This document shows positions 1 through 25,200 of a DNA stretch of 64,000 nt, in pieces. Positions within the stretch are counted from its first letter, which is position 1; every line of letters starts with the position of its first letter. Location: NCBI RefSeq assembly GCF_041146795.1, contig NC_135170.1, positions 30,119,533-30,183,532 on the forward strand, given 5' to 3'. The DNA is from Maylandia zebra. Lineage: Eukaryota; Chordata; Actinopteri; Cichliformes; Cichlidae. The notes below the pieces were generated by a model that was not told the DNA's origin, made no database searches, and was given only the letters and a program-made list of their open reading frames with translations. The position numbers and the translations under genes were made by a program.

Positions 1-1162
1 AATCTTGCACACTTATTTTCTTTTTTCCAAGGTGATATGTCAAAATGTCTTTTATGAAACATACCCATTGACCTTGGAGGGTTCCTGTCTGAGGCTTCAC
101 TTTAGCTTTAACTAAAAGTCAGAAAATAAAAACAATAGCAATATTTTTAAAATGCATATGGGTATGTCAGCATTGTTTAAAGAGAGCCTATGAACCCAAA
201 TGATCCTAAGGGATGTTTAGCAGGCAGCAGTTCCTCTTTGCACGTAATTGCAGTAAGTTTCAAATAACAGGATACCCCTTGTGAATGCAGTAGGTTTTTA
301 ACCATTGTGAATATTATGGACACCAACATTTTAATAGAGGAAAATTTGGAAGATGTATATTATCCGTTTATTTACTGTCCTCACATTGTCACTGTGTGAA
401 AACTGCCACCTGCTGCTGTCATGCTGTATACTGTGTTTACAATCGGGATTATGAGACATGGTACTGATTATCTCTCCAGCTGTGAATCTAATAAACTCTC
501 AGCTGTCATTTTCCCTGCCAAAGATTCCATGTTTGCTCGCATAGCAGATAGAGATAATTAAATAGAGAGGTGGTGGAGTGAACCGCATTACTTGCAAACT
601 TTGCTTTTTGCCAGTTTGCATGTCATCTAAAGCAGGCCTTTTACAAAACCGCTGGAAATTAAATTCCTACAAAGAAAGTTTTGTGTGCCATGTAGGCTAC
701 GAAAGGTTAATGACAATGTTTAGGTTTTAGGTCTGGCCTTGTTAGCATCATGATCGCCACGTCTAATCTAAGATGTCAGATTTCTGACCGTCCTCACAGC
801 CCGTTTGGACAGAGGGAGGCGCCATTCTGCTGCTGCCATTGTTGGTCTTACTTTTATTATTTCTCTGAATGATGCTGTGATTCCAGAGAACTTCACTGAC
901 GAATGAGCAGAGTTGCTGTGTGGTTAATATAAACAGAAAGGAGGCAAACTCAAGGTCCAGACCTTTTGTGGACCCCAGCGAGCTGATCTCTGTGTCTTTG
1001 CAATCACCATGGCAGCAGGGGAACAACGTTGAGGAGGAGAGAAGGGGTGTAGTTACAAACAGGGTGGTGTGCGCCGGCAGTGAGACCGAGAGTGGAGAAA
1101 GAGGAGAAAAGAGGAGCAGAGACGAGGCTGTCATTTTTGCTTTTGTCTTTTTCAGGTCAAAC

Positions 1163-11942
<10,780 letters not shown>

Positions 11943-12008
11943 ATCCATGTGAAGGGAATTATGGATCATGCATGTTGTGCAAATAACTACATTGGAAATT
12001 GAGTTCCA

Positions 12009-12014
12009 AATAAA
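12009..12014 (+). terminator. plxdc1: plxdc1 polyadenylation signal AATAAA
   Basis: Canonical hexamer 67 bases after the stop, implying a very short 3' UTR ending near 12035. Confidence 0.75.
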
Positions 12015-12039
12015 GGATTAAAAGTCTTTTTTAAAAACA

Positions 12040-12850
12040 TACCTTAAAGGGATGGTGCTGTTGTTGAACATTATTTAGAAATGCAAGGTTTTCATAGTCC
12101 CTCCACTGCATTACACTGTAAAATGCATGCCATTAAGCTGACATACATAAACTTTGCAGTTTTTTCATCAGATAAGCAAAGATATGAGAAAGTGAGCTTC
12201 ACTTTCAGTTCCTGCTGCTCTTGATTGCGATTGTGATGCTTTTGAGTTCCACTTTTTTGTCTTGCTCAAATGTAACCCTATCATTTCCTGAACAGTACTC
12301 CCGCTTGAAATGCATGCTTTGTTGGGGGGGTGTAACTAAAGATTCTGCATTTTTCTTCTATGCTGTACATAAAATAAGTGTAAACAAATAGTCTAATGTT
12401 GCAGCTGGCTACACACATTAAATAATGTAGGCCGATACGCAGATACAGTGCAACTCTTTTGTCAGCAGATGTCACTCTAAACAAAAGGATCACATGAGCA
12501 GTGAAGTAGGGTATGTAGTGCAGTGAACGTGGCAGATGTGTAAAATTTGATGTGAGAAAACTGGACTGGTGAAGCACAAAAAAGAAAAGGGAAAAAACCC
12601 TATAAAGATGATCGCACAAGTTTTCTATGCGAGCACAGATGGCGCAAATACGGTTAAGTTTGATATGCAAATGCACAGGCGGCGATTGGACCTTCATACT
12701 GTTACAGAAAACTGAAATAATGTTGCTTCATTTCCAAGTAAAACAGTGCTATAGTCCCAGTTAAATATATAAATGTACGAATGTTCTCGTTCCTTATTTT
12801 GTAGTAATATTTTTTCTTTTTCAGAAATAAAAACAAACATAAAAAAAACA
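12040..12850. other. plxdc1-lasp1 intergenic spacer
   Basis: About 0.8 kb of AT-rich DNA between the plxdc1 polyA site and the CpG-rich lasp1 promoter. I see no gene or recognisable repeat. Confidence 0.6.
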
Positions 12851-12869
12851 AAAAAACGGATCCTCCTAC

Positions 12870-13155
12870 ACAACCTCTTCCCTTTCTGCTCGGACACGCG
12901 CAGTCGAGGGAGGAAGAGAGGGGGGCGGCGGGAGCGCGCTTTCCGTCTCTGGTTAGTGGACTGACAGCCAGCTGTGCAGCTACAACGACAACAACCTCCT
13001 GGATTTCCTACATACAACTAGATTAGAGTTGGTCTGCTACTGCTTCTAATCATACATTATAGCTGTTTTTCGGAGCAAACACTCGACGGCACACAGCTAC
13101 GACCAGTATCATCGGCGTTTTCTGTGCTAACTAGCTAGAAGAGCATTCCTCCAAC
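12870..13155 (+). promoter_or_regulatory. lasp1: lasp1 CpG-rich promoter and 5' UTR
   Basis: The sequence changes abruptly from A/T-rich to CpG-rich, with 'gacacgcgcagtcgaggg', a GC box (gggggcgg, about 12920-12927) and 'gagcgcgctttccg'. A GC-moderate leader then runs to the start codon at 13156. I see no TATA box at a credible distance, so dispersed initiation is likely; the exact start cannot be set. Confidence 0.6.
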
Positions 13156-13224
13156 ATGAATCCGTTGTGTAGCAGATGTAATCTAGTCGTTTACCCCACG
13201 GAAAAAGTGAATTGTCTGGACAAG
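13156..13224 (+). CDS. lasp1: lasp1 coding exon 1 (LIM N-terminus)
   Basis: ATG in good context (A at -3). Encodes MNPLCSRC, then [13 protein letters not shown], 23 residues exactly as in human LASP1. Phase 0, donor gtaaga. Confidence 0.97.
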
Positions 13225-16200
13225 GTAAGAACCGAAACCTTCTCGTTTTCGTATCTTTCTTTCTTAAATTAATGCTGATACACTGCCGTGGAGTGGTGCA
13301 GTGACTCAACTTATTTCAGCACCCCAAAAACTACAAATTTCACATATTTTTGTGAATGAATCGAACACCCCAGCTGGACAGGTATTTCGCTAGCCTTGCA
13401 GCCTAACGGCTAACTCACGTCTGGAAGGCGACGGCACAACAGTGCGTACACTAAAATCAAATTAAACCGCATTGTGGTATTGGTGGGTTATCTTAAGGGA
13501 CCGGAATTTGTATTTTTGTCCCAAAGATGATAGCCTCAAGCTGTGGTACGGATTTACCCCAACCAGCACTTCACAGTGCTTCCGGAGAGCCATGTCTAGT
13601 CTAGGCCTGGCTCCAACCGCTGCTTTGACGAAACCTGACAATCAACGTTTTTAGCCTCGATGGCAGATTCATTGTGTGTATTTAAAAATTATCTATTAAC
13701 GCACGATATATAAAGAGAACGGTATAGTCCCGTTGTCATATTTTTCGTGTCCACTGTTGTTGAAGACAACGTGGACTGATGTGGACGTGTCTGTGTCTAA
13801 TTCACTGGCTAATCCAGGTCAGGGATGATTAGTCGAGCCGCCTAGTTAGTTTTTAGGCAAAGTAGACGTATAATCTAATCAATTGTAGCCACAGTGGATC
13901 TGTCGAAGCTACCAATTTACACGGGAGCAACAACTGGTGTTAACATGGTGCTGCACGTCGTCTTCCTCTTTCCCTTTCAGCTTTGATGAGGCAAAGGTGT
14001 CCAGAATGTGTTGAATATTGCAGCAATCACTTCTAATGTAAATCTGTAAAGAGAGATTGCACTCGCTGTGTTGATCAGGGTGGGGTCTGGTTGCTTGATA
14101 TATGATCCATAGGTTATATCTGACCAAAGAAGGACCTGGGGCAAGTACCTAATTTGTCTAATGGAAGTCTGAATGGTCAATGAAAATCAATGCCTGTTGA
14201 GTTGTCTTATCTGTTGGGCTTAACAGATGGAAAAGGTGTAGAAAGACACATTCACAAAGCAGTTTATCTAAAGGAACATCAGCTCTGACTGGATACGTTA
14301 CTGCTCTGCTTCACGGTTGTCTTCCCCAAGTGCCCTGTATTCAAATACATTTAGGTTTTCCTGCATAAGCACCGTAGTACAAGTCATTTTAGCATGCTAG
14401 AAAGTTAGTGTAAATGTGAGTCAAATTGCCTGAACTACAGCTTGAATGCAGGCTGTAATTCAGCCTGAAGGAGCGTGCATTCCAGCAGACAGACACTCCC
14501 GTAAAACGTGCTCTGTCAGTGGCCTGCTGTGCTATCTCCCTTCTCTGAACTGAGCACAGAAGTGTAGCCCGCCGTCTGTCTTAGCTGCCATTCCACATCA
14601 GCGCACACCCCCTTTTAGACATGCCAAAACAACCTCCCTTTCCCCTTCTCCATGGGACACACACACATTGCCATTCTATTTTTGTTTTAAGCAGCAGAGT
14701 TGACGATTTTTTTTCATGTACCAGGCTAGCTCAGGTGAATGCTCAGGGGCCTAAGGGCTCTGACACGTCTGTGTTTTTAATCTAAACCAAGTATCTTAAC
14801 CTGACAAGCTTCTTCTTTTAATATCCCTCTTTTGAGAGGCTAAACCACATAGGCTTTTTTGTCTGACAGCTGCATTCCTGTATAGCGGGGTAGGGCCCCG
14901 CGGGCAGCCGAACACACGTAAAGACAGGAAGTGAATTTTAGTTCAAGCTGTTGTTGGTAACGGTTTTGCCTTGTCATTTGGCTTCCTTTGACTACCTAAA
15001 ATGCTTGCTGGTAGTAATGAGACGAGATGCATATTTGGCTCTAGTGTCCGACTCATATCTACCAGAGTGGCTTTTTGTCGCTTGAGTTGAGGGCAGCTTT
15101 TGAACTGTAGCCAGTGAAACTTTTAACAAGGAAGTGTTTTTTAAAAGCACAGGCTAATATGCAAATCACACTAGGTTCACTTTAAGTTGATATGCAATTC
15201 TTGGATAAATAAAATTATTGGTGTGTTTTATTAAGCGATAGATTCAACACTTTAGCGGGAAGTGTGGATTTTCAAGTTAAACTGAGTATCTGTGCAGAGT
15301 CACAGAAACACTCAAACAAGCTTTGCAGGAGTGTCTGTGAATTTATCATTGCCGCATGCTGTCTGCGTTTTGTATGACTGAAATATGCAAACTATTCCCA
15401 CCCACAGGTGAAATGAAAGTTCTTGAACATCTTTAAGGGGGTTCATTAATAATTAACTGTGACGTATGTGTGGTTGTGTTCACAAACTAGCTGAACTGGT
15501 TAATTAGTTCTGAAGTTTAAAGCTTTTTCAAATGTATGTAAATATTGTGAGAGTGTGCGTTATGACGGCTTGTGTTTTATTAAGTATGTAAAACATGCAC
15601 TACTTCGACATGTTTGGCTTGTGAGCCTGTTAGTTGGGTCAACATATTTTGATTGTTCTTTGGAATTTATTTGTTGAAGCATGTCAGACACAGCTTTTAT
15701 GCAACCAGTTATCTCCCACATTGTATCAAGTTTAGTAGGTAAGTCTCAGCCTAACTCTGAACAAGCAACCTTTTGACAGAAAGCCAGAAGATATACAGAT
15801 TAGCCAAAGCCAGATGGGAACTTTATTTATATGAAAATGAAATGGAAAACTTTTATGGCGCAAACAAAGAAGAAATAGCATTGTATGTGCTTTATAAGTG
15901 CTTTTTATTTGTTATTTTATGTTTAAATGATTTCACATATTTAAACTGTGAGAATAGTGTTTTCGCAAACTGGGGAAAATTGAACAAATATCATGTCTTA
16001 ATATTTGTACATGGCAATATATGATGCTATGGATATCTCTTTATTCATATAAGTAAATATAGACATGCAATACTGTAGTCACTCTAATTAAAACTGACAT
16101 TTCATAAACATTTCATAGTTTGTTCATAAAAGCAGGCAGTTTCCCAATGACACGTTTTGATTTCTTTGAAGTGGGACTGTTTGAGGACCTGATCCACAGT

Positions 16201-19200
16201 CTGTGTGTTACCTACAATGATGGTTAACGGCTCAGAAGCTAACCAACATACTGCTGTGGATGGAGTCCACACCAAATTGCATTTATCCTCCTGAAAAATC
16301 AATACTGCTTTTATGTATGCTATATTTAGAAGTTTTTTACTGCTTTATCCACCATTAGACACCTCTTTCAAACGAGGAACTGAAGGCGCTGTGCTTGTAA
16401 AAGCGACCAGTCTCCATTGAAAAAACAGATCTACCACAGTCTCTGCTCAGTTAATGTTATAGTGTGACTTTAGTTTTTTAATAAGGTAACTTGGGTCCAA
16501 ACTAATATGCTAAACATAAACATTTACAGCAGTAGACCAACACCACCTGTTATCTGCTTGGAAGAACTGCTGTTTTCATCAACAATCTGGTCGTTTCAAA
16601 AAAAAGAGCAATTTCTTTCTTAATGTCTGGTTTATAACTTCGCATCTGACATGTTTTGTTGCTCTCTAACCAATCTTTTAGAGTTATGGCTAACTTGTGT
16701 CCCATTTTTTTTTTACTGTCATTGTTAACAATGTGGTTAGTGTGTAATTCCTCTGCTGTGGAACAATAGTGTCTAAGATGGGAGCTTCAGTTGTACTGCT
16801 CCCTTTCAATCCCTGGAAGTTGTTAGAAATCTGGTTAATGGTAATGTTGTTCAAATTGAGGTGCTCTGTACAGTTTATACTTAAGCGTGATATAAACTCT
16901 TCTTATGTACCGAAATGTGGTTTATAATTTATAAATTGCTCCTATTAAAAATCACAATAACAATTTTCTGGCTTGCAGAATAGTCTCCCTACTTCTAACA
17001 TTAAACACCTTACTGTTTGTAGGTTAGTCTTATGCAAATTTGTAATTCTGCAAAAGCTACACAATGTTGTGTAGGTTTAAAAAAAAAATCTTAAAGGTAA
17101 AGTAATGTCTGTATTTTCACTCTGTTATTCTTGCTCCAATTTTTGCTCCTTACCTTAGTTTCAGAGGAACCTGTCTGCTGCCTTTGCCTATATTTAGAAA
17201 GATTATTTTGAGAGCTGATTCATGTTATCCAAATGTCACAAGAGTTGAGGACTCTGTGCAGCCACTGCCACCAGTCACATCTCTTTGATGACTCAGAGTC
17301 ACAAACACGCATTAAACTCACAATCGCCTGAGGTGTTGACTCGACATCAAGTGGCCAGGTACTTCTGCTTGGTGTGAAGAAGCCAGTGCACATGTGGGGT
17401 TTGTTTTCCCAAACTATTACATGCTTATTTGTACCTGCACACATTTCTTGACTATAGGGGTTTACATCTTGATTCTTGGGCCACAATTTTTGTTCATATT
17501 TTTGATTTTCCTTTAGAAGGGATTGGGGAAAAAAGAGGGAAAAATAGTTTTCCCGTACATCTGATGACTTGATCATGATTGCATTCTGAACAAAAAAACA
17601 AGATTTCAGCTGCTTTTTGGTCAAATTATTGACCAAAATGATTTTAAAGGAATGCGAAGAAGTATGTTCTGGCTTTTTCCATACCAGCTCACCTGGGTTC
17701 TTCAGGTTCATGAATTTTCTTGAACCTGAAAAAAACATGGAAATATCTGTTCATGGTACATAGCAAAATTCAAAAAGAATACCTGGCCATGTGATTTTCA
17801 GCATTTTTGAGTTTCTTGTGAACATTAGCCAACATATATTGTTTATTTTTGTCTGCACCAAGGGACAACATTGATAAATTCCTGCATGTATTCAAATAGA
17901 TAGATGCCACTAAGTGTTTTACAAAAATCTAAATGACCTATCTAAGAATCTTAGGTTAGAGAAAGTTAATGATATACAAATGTCTGCTGCAGGAAATTAA
18001 AAACTAGTGGATATAATTATTATTAATGAAAGCATCTTTTTTCTTCTAATATAAATGTAAAGAACCTTTTACCCTCAACAAATCACACAAAATTTCGCAC
18101 ATTTCACATGATTAGAGAGTTTATATGCAGATTATTTACACTTAAGCAGAAGTGTTTTGGCATTTCTTATCAACTCTGTCTCTTGTCTTTTCTGTAGTTT
18201 TGTTTCCCACACAGAAATATGTGTATGTTACACATTAGTCTGGTGTAGTTTGAAAAGTTAATAGCATACTGGGGCATAGCCTGTCAAATCACAGTCTGCC
18301 TGCTGGACAGCAGCAATGCCCTGGGCCTGGGTAAAAATTAATGGTATCATTTGGGCTAATAATTAACCTGCCTACATTAATTCGTTAGTTTCCTATAATA
18401 GCACCAGCCAGATGTGTGAACTTTGTCTTTAGGCATGTGCTATCTTGTGGAAGACTAATCATTCACACTCGCAGAGCTGCTGTGCACTGTGGTGTGTGGT
18501 GTGTTGGTTTTGGCCACTGTTGGAGACAAACAGCCCTCACAGCATGTTTCAAACTATACCACTTCCCAAATTGTCTGTACTGAAGTTTAATTTCTGGATA
18601 TTTAGCCATAGGTAGGGAAATATTTCATTATGGTACCAGGAGACATCCTTGGGTGCACTAAATTCCTCTCATGTCTAATATGGTGATTAACAGAGGACGG
18701 AAACATGCATATTCACTTAATGTGGAACATAGATAGTAATGAAACTGTTTTTGTGTTAAAGTGATAATGAGACTGTCAATTAATCAAATGGGGAAAGTAA
18801 CACCAGCCAAGCCCTTGAAAATGTGTCTGCTTTAGTGTCACTTAGGAGGTGCCCAAATGGTGTTTCCAACCAATATTTCTATTGAAATCTATTGAAAGCA
18901 GTCATTTGGTTTTGTTTGGTTTACTATTGGACCATGGTGAGTGAGTAATCTGCCCTAATTATGTGCTAAATGTGAAATCAGAAGTGGTTGGCACAACAGG
19001 CCTGGGGTTGCTTAATGCTTTAAGCCGGGCACTTCTATCAGAATATTTTTAGTATGTTATTATATGCATCTGGTCAGACTCTCAGTAAGTTTCCTCCTGA
19101 TTTGTCTGCATAGACTGTGTGTTTAAAGGGTTACTGACCTTCCATACATCTACATGGGATTTTACTTGGTCCATTTGTATTTGACTCTTACTGAGAGGAT

Positions 19201-22200
19201 GCTGTGAGGCTGAGTGAACGTCTCGGCTCTTGGCTCGATCGTTGGGTCCACACTGACACAAATACATCATGCATTAACACATATAACCTACATACAGTAA
19301 TACACACATCCACCGACAGGGTTAATTCTCACGCACACACAGACACAGGCGTACATACACAACTGCCCTTGAGCTGTGCTGATGCAGGGAGACGGAGCAT
19401 TTTTTTTAAAAATGGTGTTTTATTTCTAGGGCTCTAGTTCTGCAGTGTCCTCATTTTACAGCTGACTGCCAGATCCTGTCTTGGCACCCAAGAGCCAGGT
19501 TTTCCTGGAGCTGGACAGGGCTAACTGCAGGATGACCTCGCTAACACATGGCTGGAATGTTTCTCTCATTCACATATTTTTGTTTGTCCATTTCTTTCTG
19601 ACTGCTACCTACTCATCTTTTCATAGATAGGTGATAGCAGTTTGTTGGTGGGTTTAAGAAGGCAGGGTAGAGTTGAGGGTTCACCCATGGTGCTATGTGC
19701 ATGTATGGGTTTTTGCAAAAGGGATCTTATCAGTTGCCTCCCAGTGAGTCTTTAATCCTGCTGTTCAATGCCACTACCATTACCAACACTAGTCCTTGTT
19801 CAGCAAGCGTGACATAGCAGTACCTGAAGCAGTTTTGCACCTGCTGCAGTTTCTTGTTTAGAGTAGCTCTCCAGGTCATGTAAAAAGCTGCAGTCCAGCA
19901 TGGTGGAGATGGAGGTTGGTGTACTAGTGTCGAGAGCCACTGGTCACCCAGCAGATAGGGAAGGCCTTGGTTTAGCTGGTTAGGACCAGGGATGACCATG
20001 ATATTTCAGTTGTAAAACATTATAATATTTTCACCTCAGTATATATCTACTTTTTGTCTAAAATACAAATGTTCTTTTAACCAGTGTCTGGTTGGATGCA
20101 CATTACCAAAATAATACAGGAATTAAACTTAGACGCAGTGTTTTTGTGACATGATAAATACGCCATTCACAGAGAACCTACCTGGCTCTACCTTTGAATG
20201 TATGTCAGTAGTCTTTAATCCCACAAAAACAGTGTTGCACTGTATTGCCAGGGATAGATTTCTAGAAACAAAACAAATCCTGTTTTCCTTGCTTTTCTAA
20301 CAATACCACTGAAACTTAGTCAGCTCAGGCATGATGTCACTTCCAATTCTGACATTTGACTTCAGAGGAAATAAAAAAACTCAGCAGTAAGAGAGAACTT
20401 AATCCAGCATGAAATGTACCAGGTAACGTTATCATGCTCCAAATCTGCCTTTGGGATAGTTGGGGAACTTCGAAGTTAAATAGTTGTGGAAGAATATCAA
20501 CTAGTATTTTTTTTTTTTTTTTTTTTTTTAAATGCATAAAATGCCCAGCCACAGTTGGCAGGTGACACATTTCCAAATAAAGAGGGGGTTTTCCACTAGT
20601 AAATCAATCACTCTGTTCTCTCAGATAGATGGGGGAAAAAAATAACCAAACACACTTGGAGGAGTGTCATTGTAACTAGGTGAACTACCCAAGTAAAGTC
20701 AATATATAAAGAGTGTGTTCATATATCATACCATTACTCAGAATGTTCAGATTACACTAAGATGAGTGGCTGATATTTGCATTGTATCACATATTGGTGT
20801 TGAGTGACCACAATGATGTCATCTATGGCCACTGCTACGCCTAAAGATATGTCTGCTGTGGGCAGTAGGCTAAATGCATACTAAGCACTTAAAGTGTCAT
20901 TGGTGGTCCTTTACTCTGTCCATGATGTTTAGGCTATAAATTTGAATATTTAGATCTTGCTGGAGCTGTATAATTTCCCCTCTTCAAAAGGCTTTGTTTC
21001 CTCGGTGCATTTCGGCACCTGTTTAGAGTCGTCTGCAAGTGATTAGATCAGTTGAAGAGACTGTTTGCTTTGAACTGCCTGAGTAGGGTGTCTGCCACCC
21101 GAGAGGGTCATGTTGTCCAAGCAAAGGTCTCGCTTGATGAGGGTTGCCATGGTGGAATCTGGGTTAGCAGGTTGGGCAAGACTTAGGGATAGTTTGCTAA
21201 ACAGATGAGTTCAGCAAACTTGTTCTCAAGGTCAATATTTATTCTAGGAAACAACGGGAGTATCAAGGTCCATGCTCCGCTCACGTGTGTGACTCAACAG
21301 AATTTTCATTTACACTTGTCTATTTAGGCTCCACATGGATAATTTATTACTAGTTTATTATTAAAGAATTGGGGGATTTTGGAAGGGATAATAATAGAGA
21401 CTAATTAATAGTGACTATGATACTGGGCTGCTGCGTTGGAAGTAGATCAACCTGCAAAGATGGCTGCCAGCACAGCTGCAGATCAGCTGAAGCTATAGGA
21501 AATGGAATCTGCTTGCAGTATGCTGTTGTTTGTGAAGGGATTTGCCATTGTAGTTCTAGACAGAAGAAGGAAGAGCAGGAAAAAGTAACATGTGTCCATC
21601 TGCAGTTCCCCCAGGCTTCAGCTGGGTTGTAGTGGGATAAAGAGTTTGCATTCGAAGGCTTGGCACAGTGTGTTTGGCTGTGGATCACAGCTCCGCTGAG
21701 GAGAGCCGAGGCCTGATTTCCACTGTGTGCTGCTTCTTTTGTATGCCTCAGTACAGTATTGCTTACCCCCAGCTACAAACACCCATGCCAAACACATTCA
21801 TACACTTGCTTGTTGTCAGTACACACCTCTCTGGGTGGGCTGTTAACATCCAGACAGAACAAAAGTTGATCTCAAAATCAACCTGAAGCCATATCTTTTG
21901 ATTTGATAATTTCTGAAGCCTCCATTGTGCTGCATGTTTCCACTCATAATAGTGCCAGGATTGCATTGTCGATCTACAGCGTACATATGCAATAACCCTC
22001 AACATCATAGTGATTTATTCCAAGCACCCTGTAACACATCAAATTGCACTGCACACAACAGAACCTGATGTTGTATTTCCATATGCTTCTGTGGTTTTAT
22101 CCTCTGCTTTGAATCATCTTTTCCTTGTTGTTTGTTTGGAAGACTAGTGTTTAGTGTATGGGCAGTTGGTGTAGAAAGTGATAAAGAGTAGGTGAAAGAA

Positions 22201-25200
22201 AGAGAGGGAGGGCAAAGCGCCTCAAGGCCATGTTAATAAGGACTCACTCTTTCTCTCTCTCTCTCTCTTCATGTCTCTGCACTCCCCCCTTCATTCCCTT
22301 GATGATAGCAGGAACAGCCAGATCATTGCTTCACTGTCTGGCGTTTTCTTTCTCTTGCCCACCCCTCCCAAACATGCTCCCTTCCTCTTGCTTTCTCCAG
22401 CTCCTTACTCCTTACAGCAATTTCCTAATGTTGTAAACCTCAACATCTGGCAATAAACCCATTCTGATTCTGATGTTTCCTCCCTCCTCTCGGTTTTCTC
22501 CAATCTTCAGTCCCTCTCTCTGAATCTTCAGGCTGCAAATCAGCCCAGTGAAGAAGAGGAGGCATGAGGGCGAGTGGGTGGTAGGAAGGGAGAAAGGGTG
22601 GCTAGGGAGATGGAGGCACAACATCTTGTGACAATGGTAGGGGAGTCGAAGAGTGGCCTGCACACCAAGCAGAGTCTCTGTAGCAAGTATATCGCTGCTT
22701 TCTTTGCACTTAACCTCATAGCTTATGGTAAAGGTGGGAAAATTTGTGACCACAAGAAAATAAACACATAAACTGTACAGCTATCCTTTTTTCGCTCACA
22801 CAAGAGTATCGAGACCTGCTTATAAATAGCAAATACAGTTTGGTAGCAAAGGAGAAGTTGTTTTGTTTCTGACTCTTCAGTGCCAGCTGACGCAGACCTA
22901 ACAGTTGTCCTAACTCTGTCATTTCACTTCCCTCTGTTTGCTGATGTATCAGCGTCTCTTTGTATACAAGTAAAATAAATCGAACTCTCCTTGCTTAACT
23001 TATTGTCCTCTCTGTTTTGACAGTATTGGCATAAAGGATGCTTCAGCTGCGAGGTCTGCAAAATGACTTTAAACATGAAGAATTACAAAGGCTTCGAGAA
23101 GAGACCATACTGCAATGCGTAAGTTGTCCCTAAGTTAATCACTTTGTGTGTGTCAGTGAACATGTCTCATGTTTTGCACTCAAGCAATTCAGCTTGCATC
23201 CCTAAGACAGAGTGACAGCAGTGTTTAATTTGTCCACAGCCTGAAATGGGACTCTGTTTGTGTGTGTGTGTGTGTGCTGCGACCCAACTAAGGCCCCTCT
23301 TTCCCTCCCTTGCCGGTTATCTGTAACTATTCCAGCTCCCCCTTCAGAGAAAACGCCTCGATGTGGTGTGGGAAAGTGCCTCCCTCCCTTCTCCTCGGTA
23401 GGGAAGGGGGGGGTATCAACAAAGGAAATTCCTGAAGTTCCTCTACAGTGACACAGGCGGACACTGAAAACTACCATGTCTGCTCACGCTTAAGCACTAA
23501 AGGCTCATCAGGAATTTGTGGAATTCCCCTCTCTCATTACTTATAATGATTTTCTTCTCCTCTGTGTGTGTTTGTGAGAGCTTGAGTGGAAGTTCAGAGA
23601 GGGAATGAAGGCAGGAGGCGTGGCTTCATGTTCTGACAAGCTCTTTTGCTGAACTGCCATTTTATTGTTGAGGAAATGACTCAAGACAACATGCTACCAT
23701 TGTCACTTTCAACTTCAGTGTGAAAATAGAAGTAGTATGCTTGTTATTGTCAGCAGTGACATGTAGGATTTAGCTTCCTTTGTGATTAAAACCTTTGTTC
23801 GTTGGGGTTTTTGGGGGTGTACATTGACATTATAATATAGCCATTCCAGAGTTAAATGCTTCAAAGTAACTGCAAGTAAGTGCCAGAGGTTTCAAGATGA
23901 CTGTCAAGCCAGAAGGACTTTGCAGTATCTCTCGAGCAGCTGGAGGGACACGAACATGTCGTATGTTTCATGTCATGGTGCGTATTGGTGCAGAAACAGA
24001 GTAAGAAAGGCATTTGAGAAATTCCCTGCCCCACCCCTTTTAAAAAAAGAAACTGAGATAAGAAAACCAAGTGTTGAACTGATTTGCTCATTTGATTAGA
24101 ACTGCACAGTCCAAACAGACAGGAGTGTAGAGTCTAACTTGATCGACTGGTAGAAACATACAAATGCTAAGGAAAAGTCTAAATGTTACGGTTTCATTTT
24201 TGTTTTGAAACCACATTTTTCTTCTCAGTGTATTTGGCTGCTAAAAGTTGTTGCCTGTGCATGTTTTTTTTTTTTTTTTTTTTTAATTTCCACATAAGCT
24301 TCTAACAACCATGTGCCCTGTCCGGTAATACAGGTGATGGCAGCTTGGTGTGGCCATTTAAAAAAAAAAAAAAAAAAAAAAAAAGTTTCCTTGTCTTTCT
24401 GTTCATTGATCTGAATCTGATTCCCTTTTTTCTCTGAAGTTGGAATATGTCTAACTGCTTGGGAAGCTGCAATTTAACCTGAGAAAGCGAGTTAGAAATG
24501 ATTAACTGCCAAATGTGATAAGCAAAACCTGCCTTTAAATGCAAATCATTTCTGGGTTAAACTGCTGTGTAGGTCAGCCAGTTTATACAGTAGACACGTG
24601 TATCTATCATCATATTTTGACCTTTTTTAACTGGAGAAGCAAAGGTCTTACTGCAACAAACAATAGCTCCAAGCTATAGTGGACTTTGAAACTGAGCCAA
24701 CCAAATTGAATTGAACCTCTGATGTTTAACAGTTAATACTTGAGCTTTTCCTACTGAAACATTTACATCGTCTCTGCATTTTTGTTGTCCCTGTATATAA
24801 ATCAAAACTGCCATGTAAGCAGAACAATTAAAATACAATTAAAATAAAGCCATACAGGTGCTGTATACTCGTACAACTGTGCCTCCTCTGACTTTCCCTG
24901 TTGGCTTGATTTCAGCTGAGGTCTAATTATGCCACAATGAGTGTAAACACCTGTTTATAGGCCTAATTATAAGCTTATATATGATGATAATATGTGGTAA
25001 TGTTAATGACTGTTATTAGTCGTAAAACATCTGTTCTTGTTTTAGTGTGTAACTCAGACTCTTATCACTACTTCCATTCACATTTATATTTAGCTTGTTG
25101 GCCTCCTACAGCAGGTGACATCTCATCCTACTATCCCATTTGTTTACTAAAAATTAAAATGGCCTCTTCTTTTCCCAATTTCTGCTTCCGATGTTCCCTT

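Noticed and set aside
23202..23477. 91-codon minus frame
   Set aside because: Built partly from the TG microsatellite; no coding signature.
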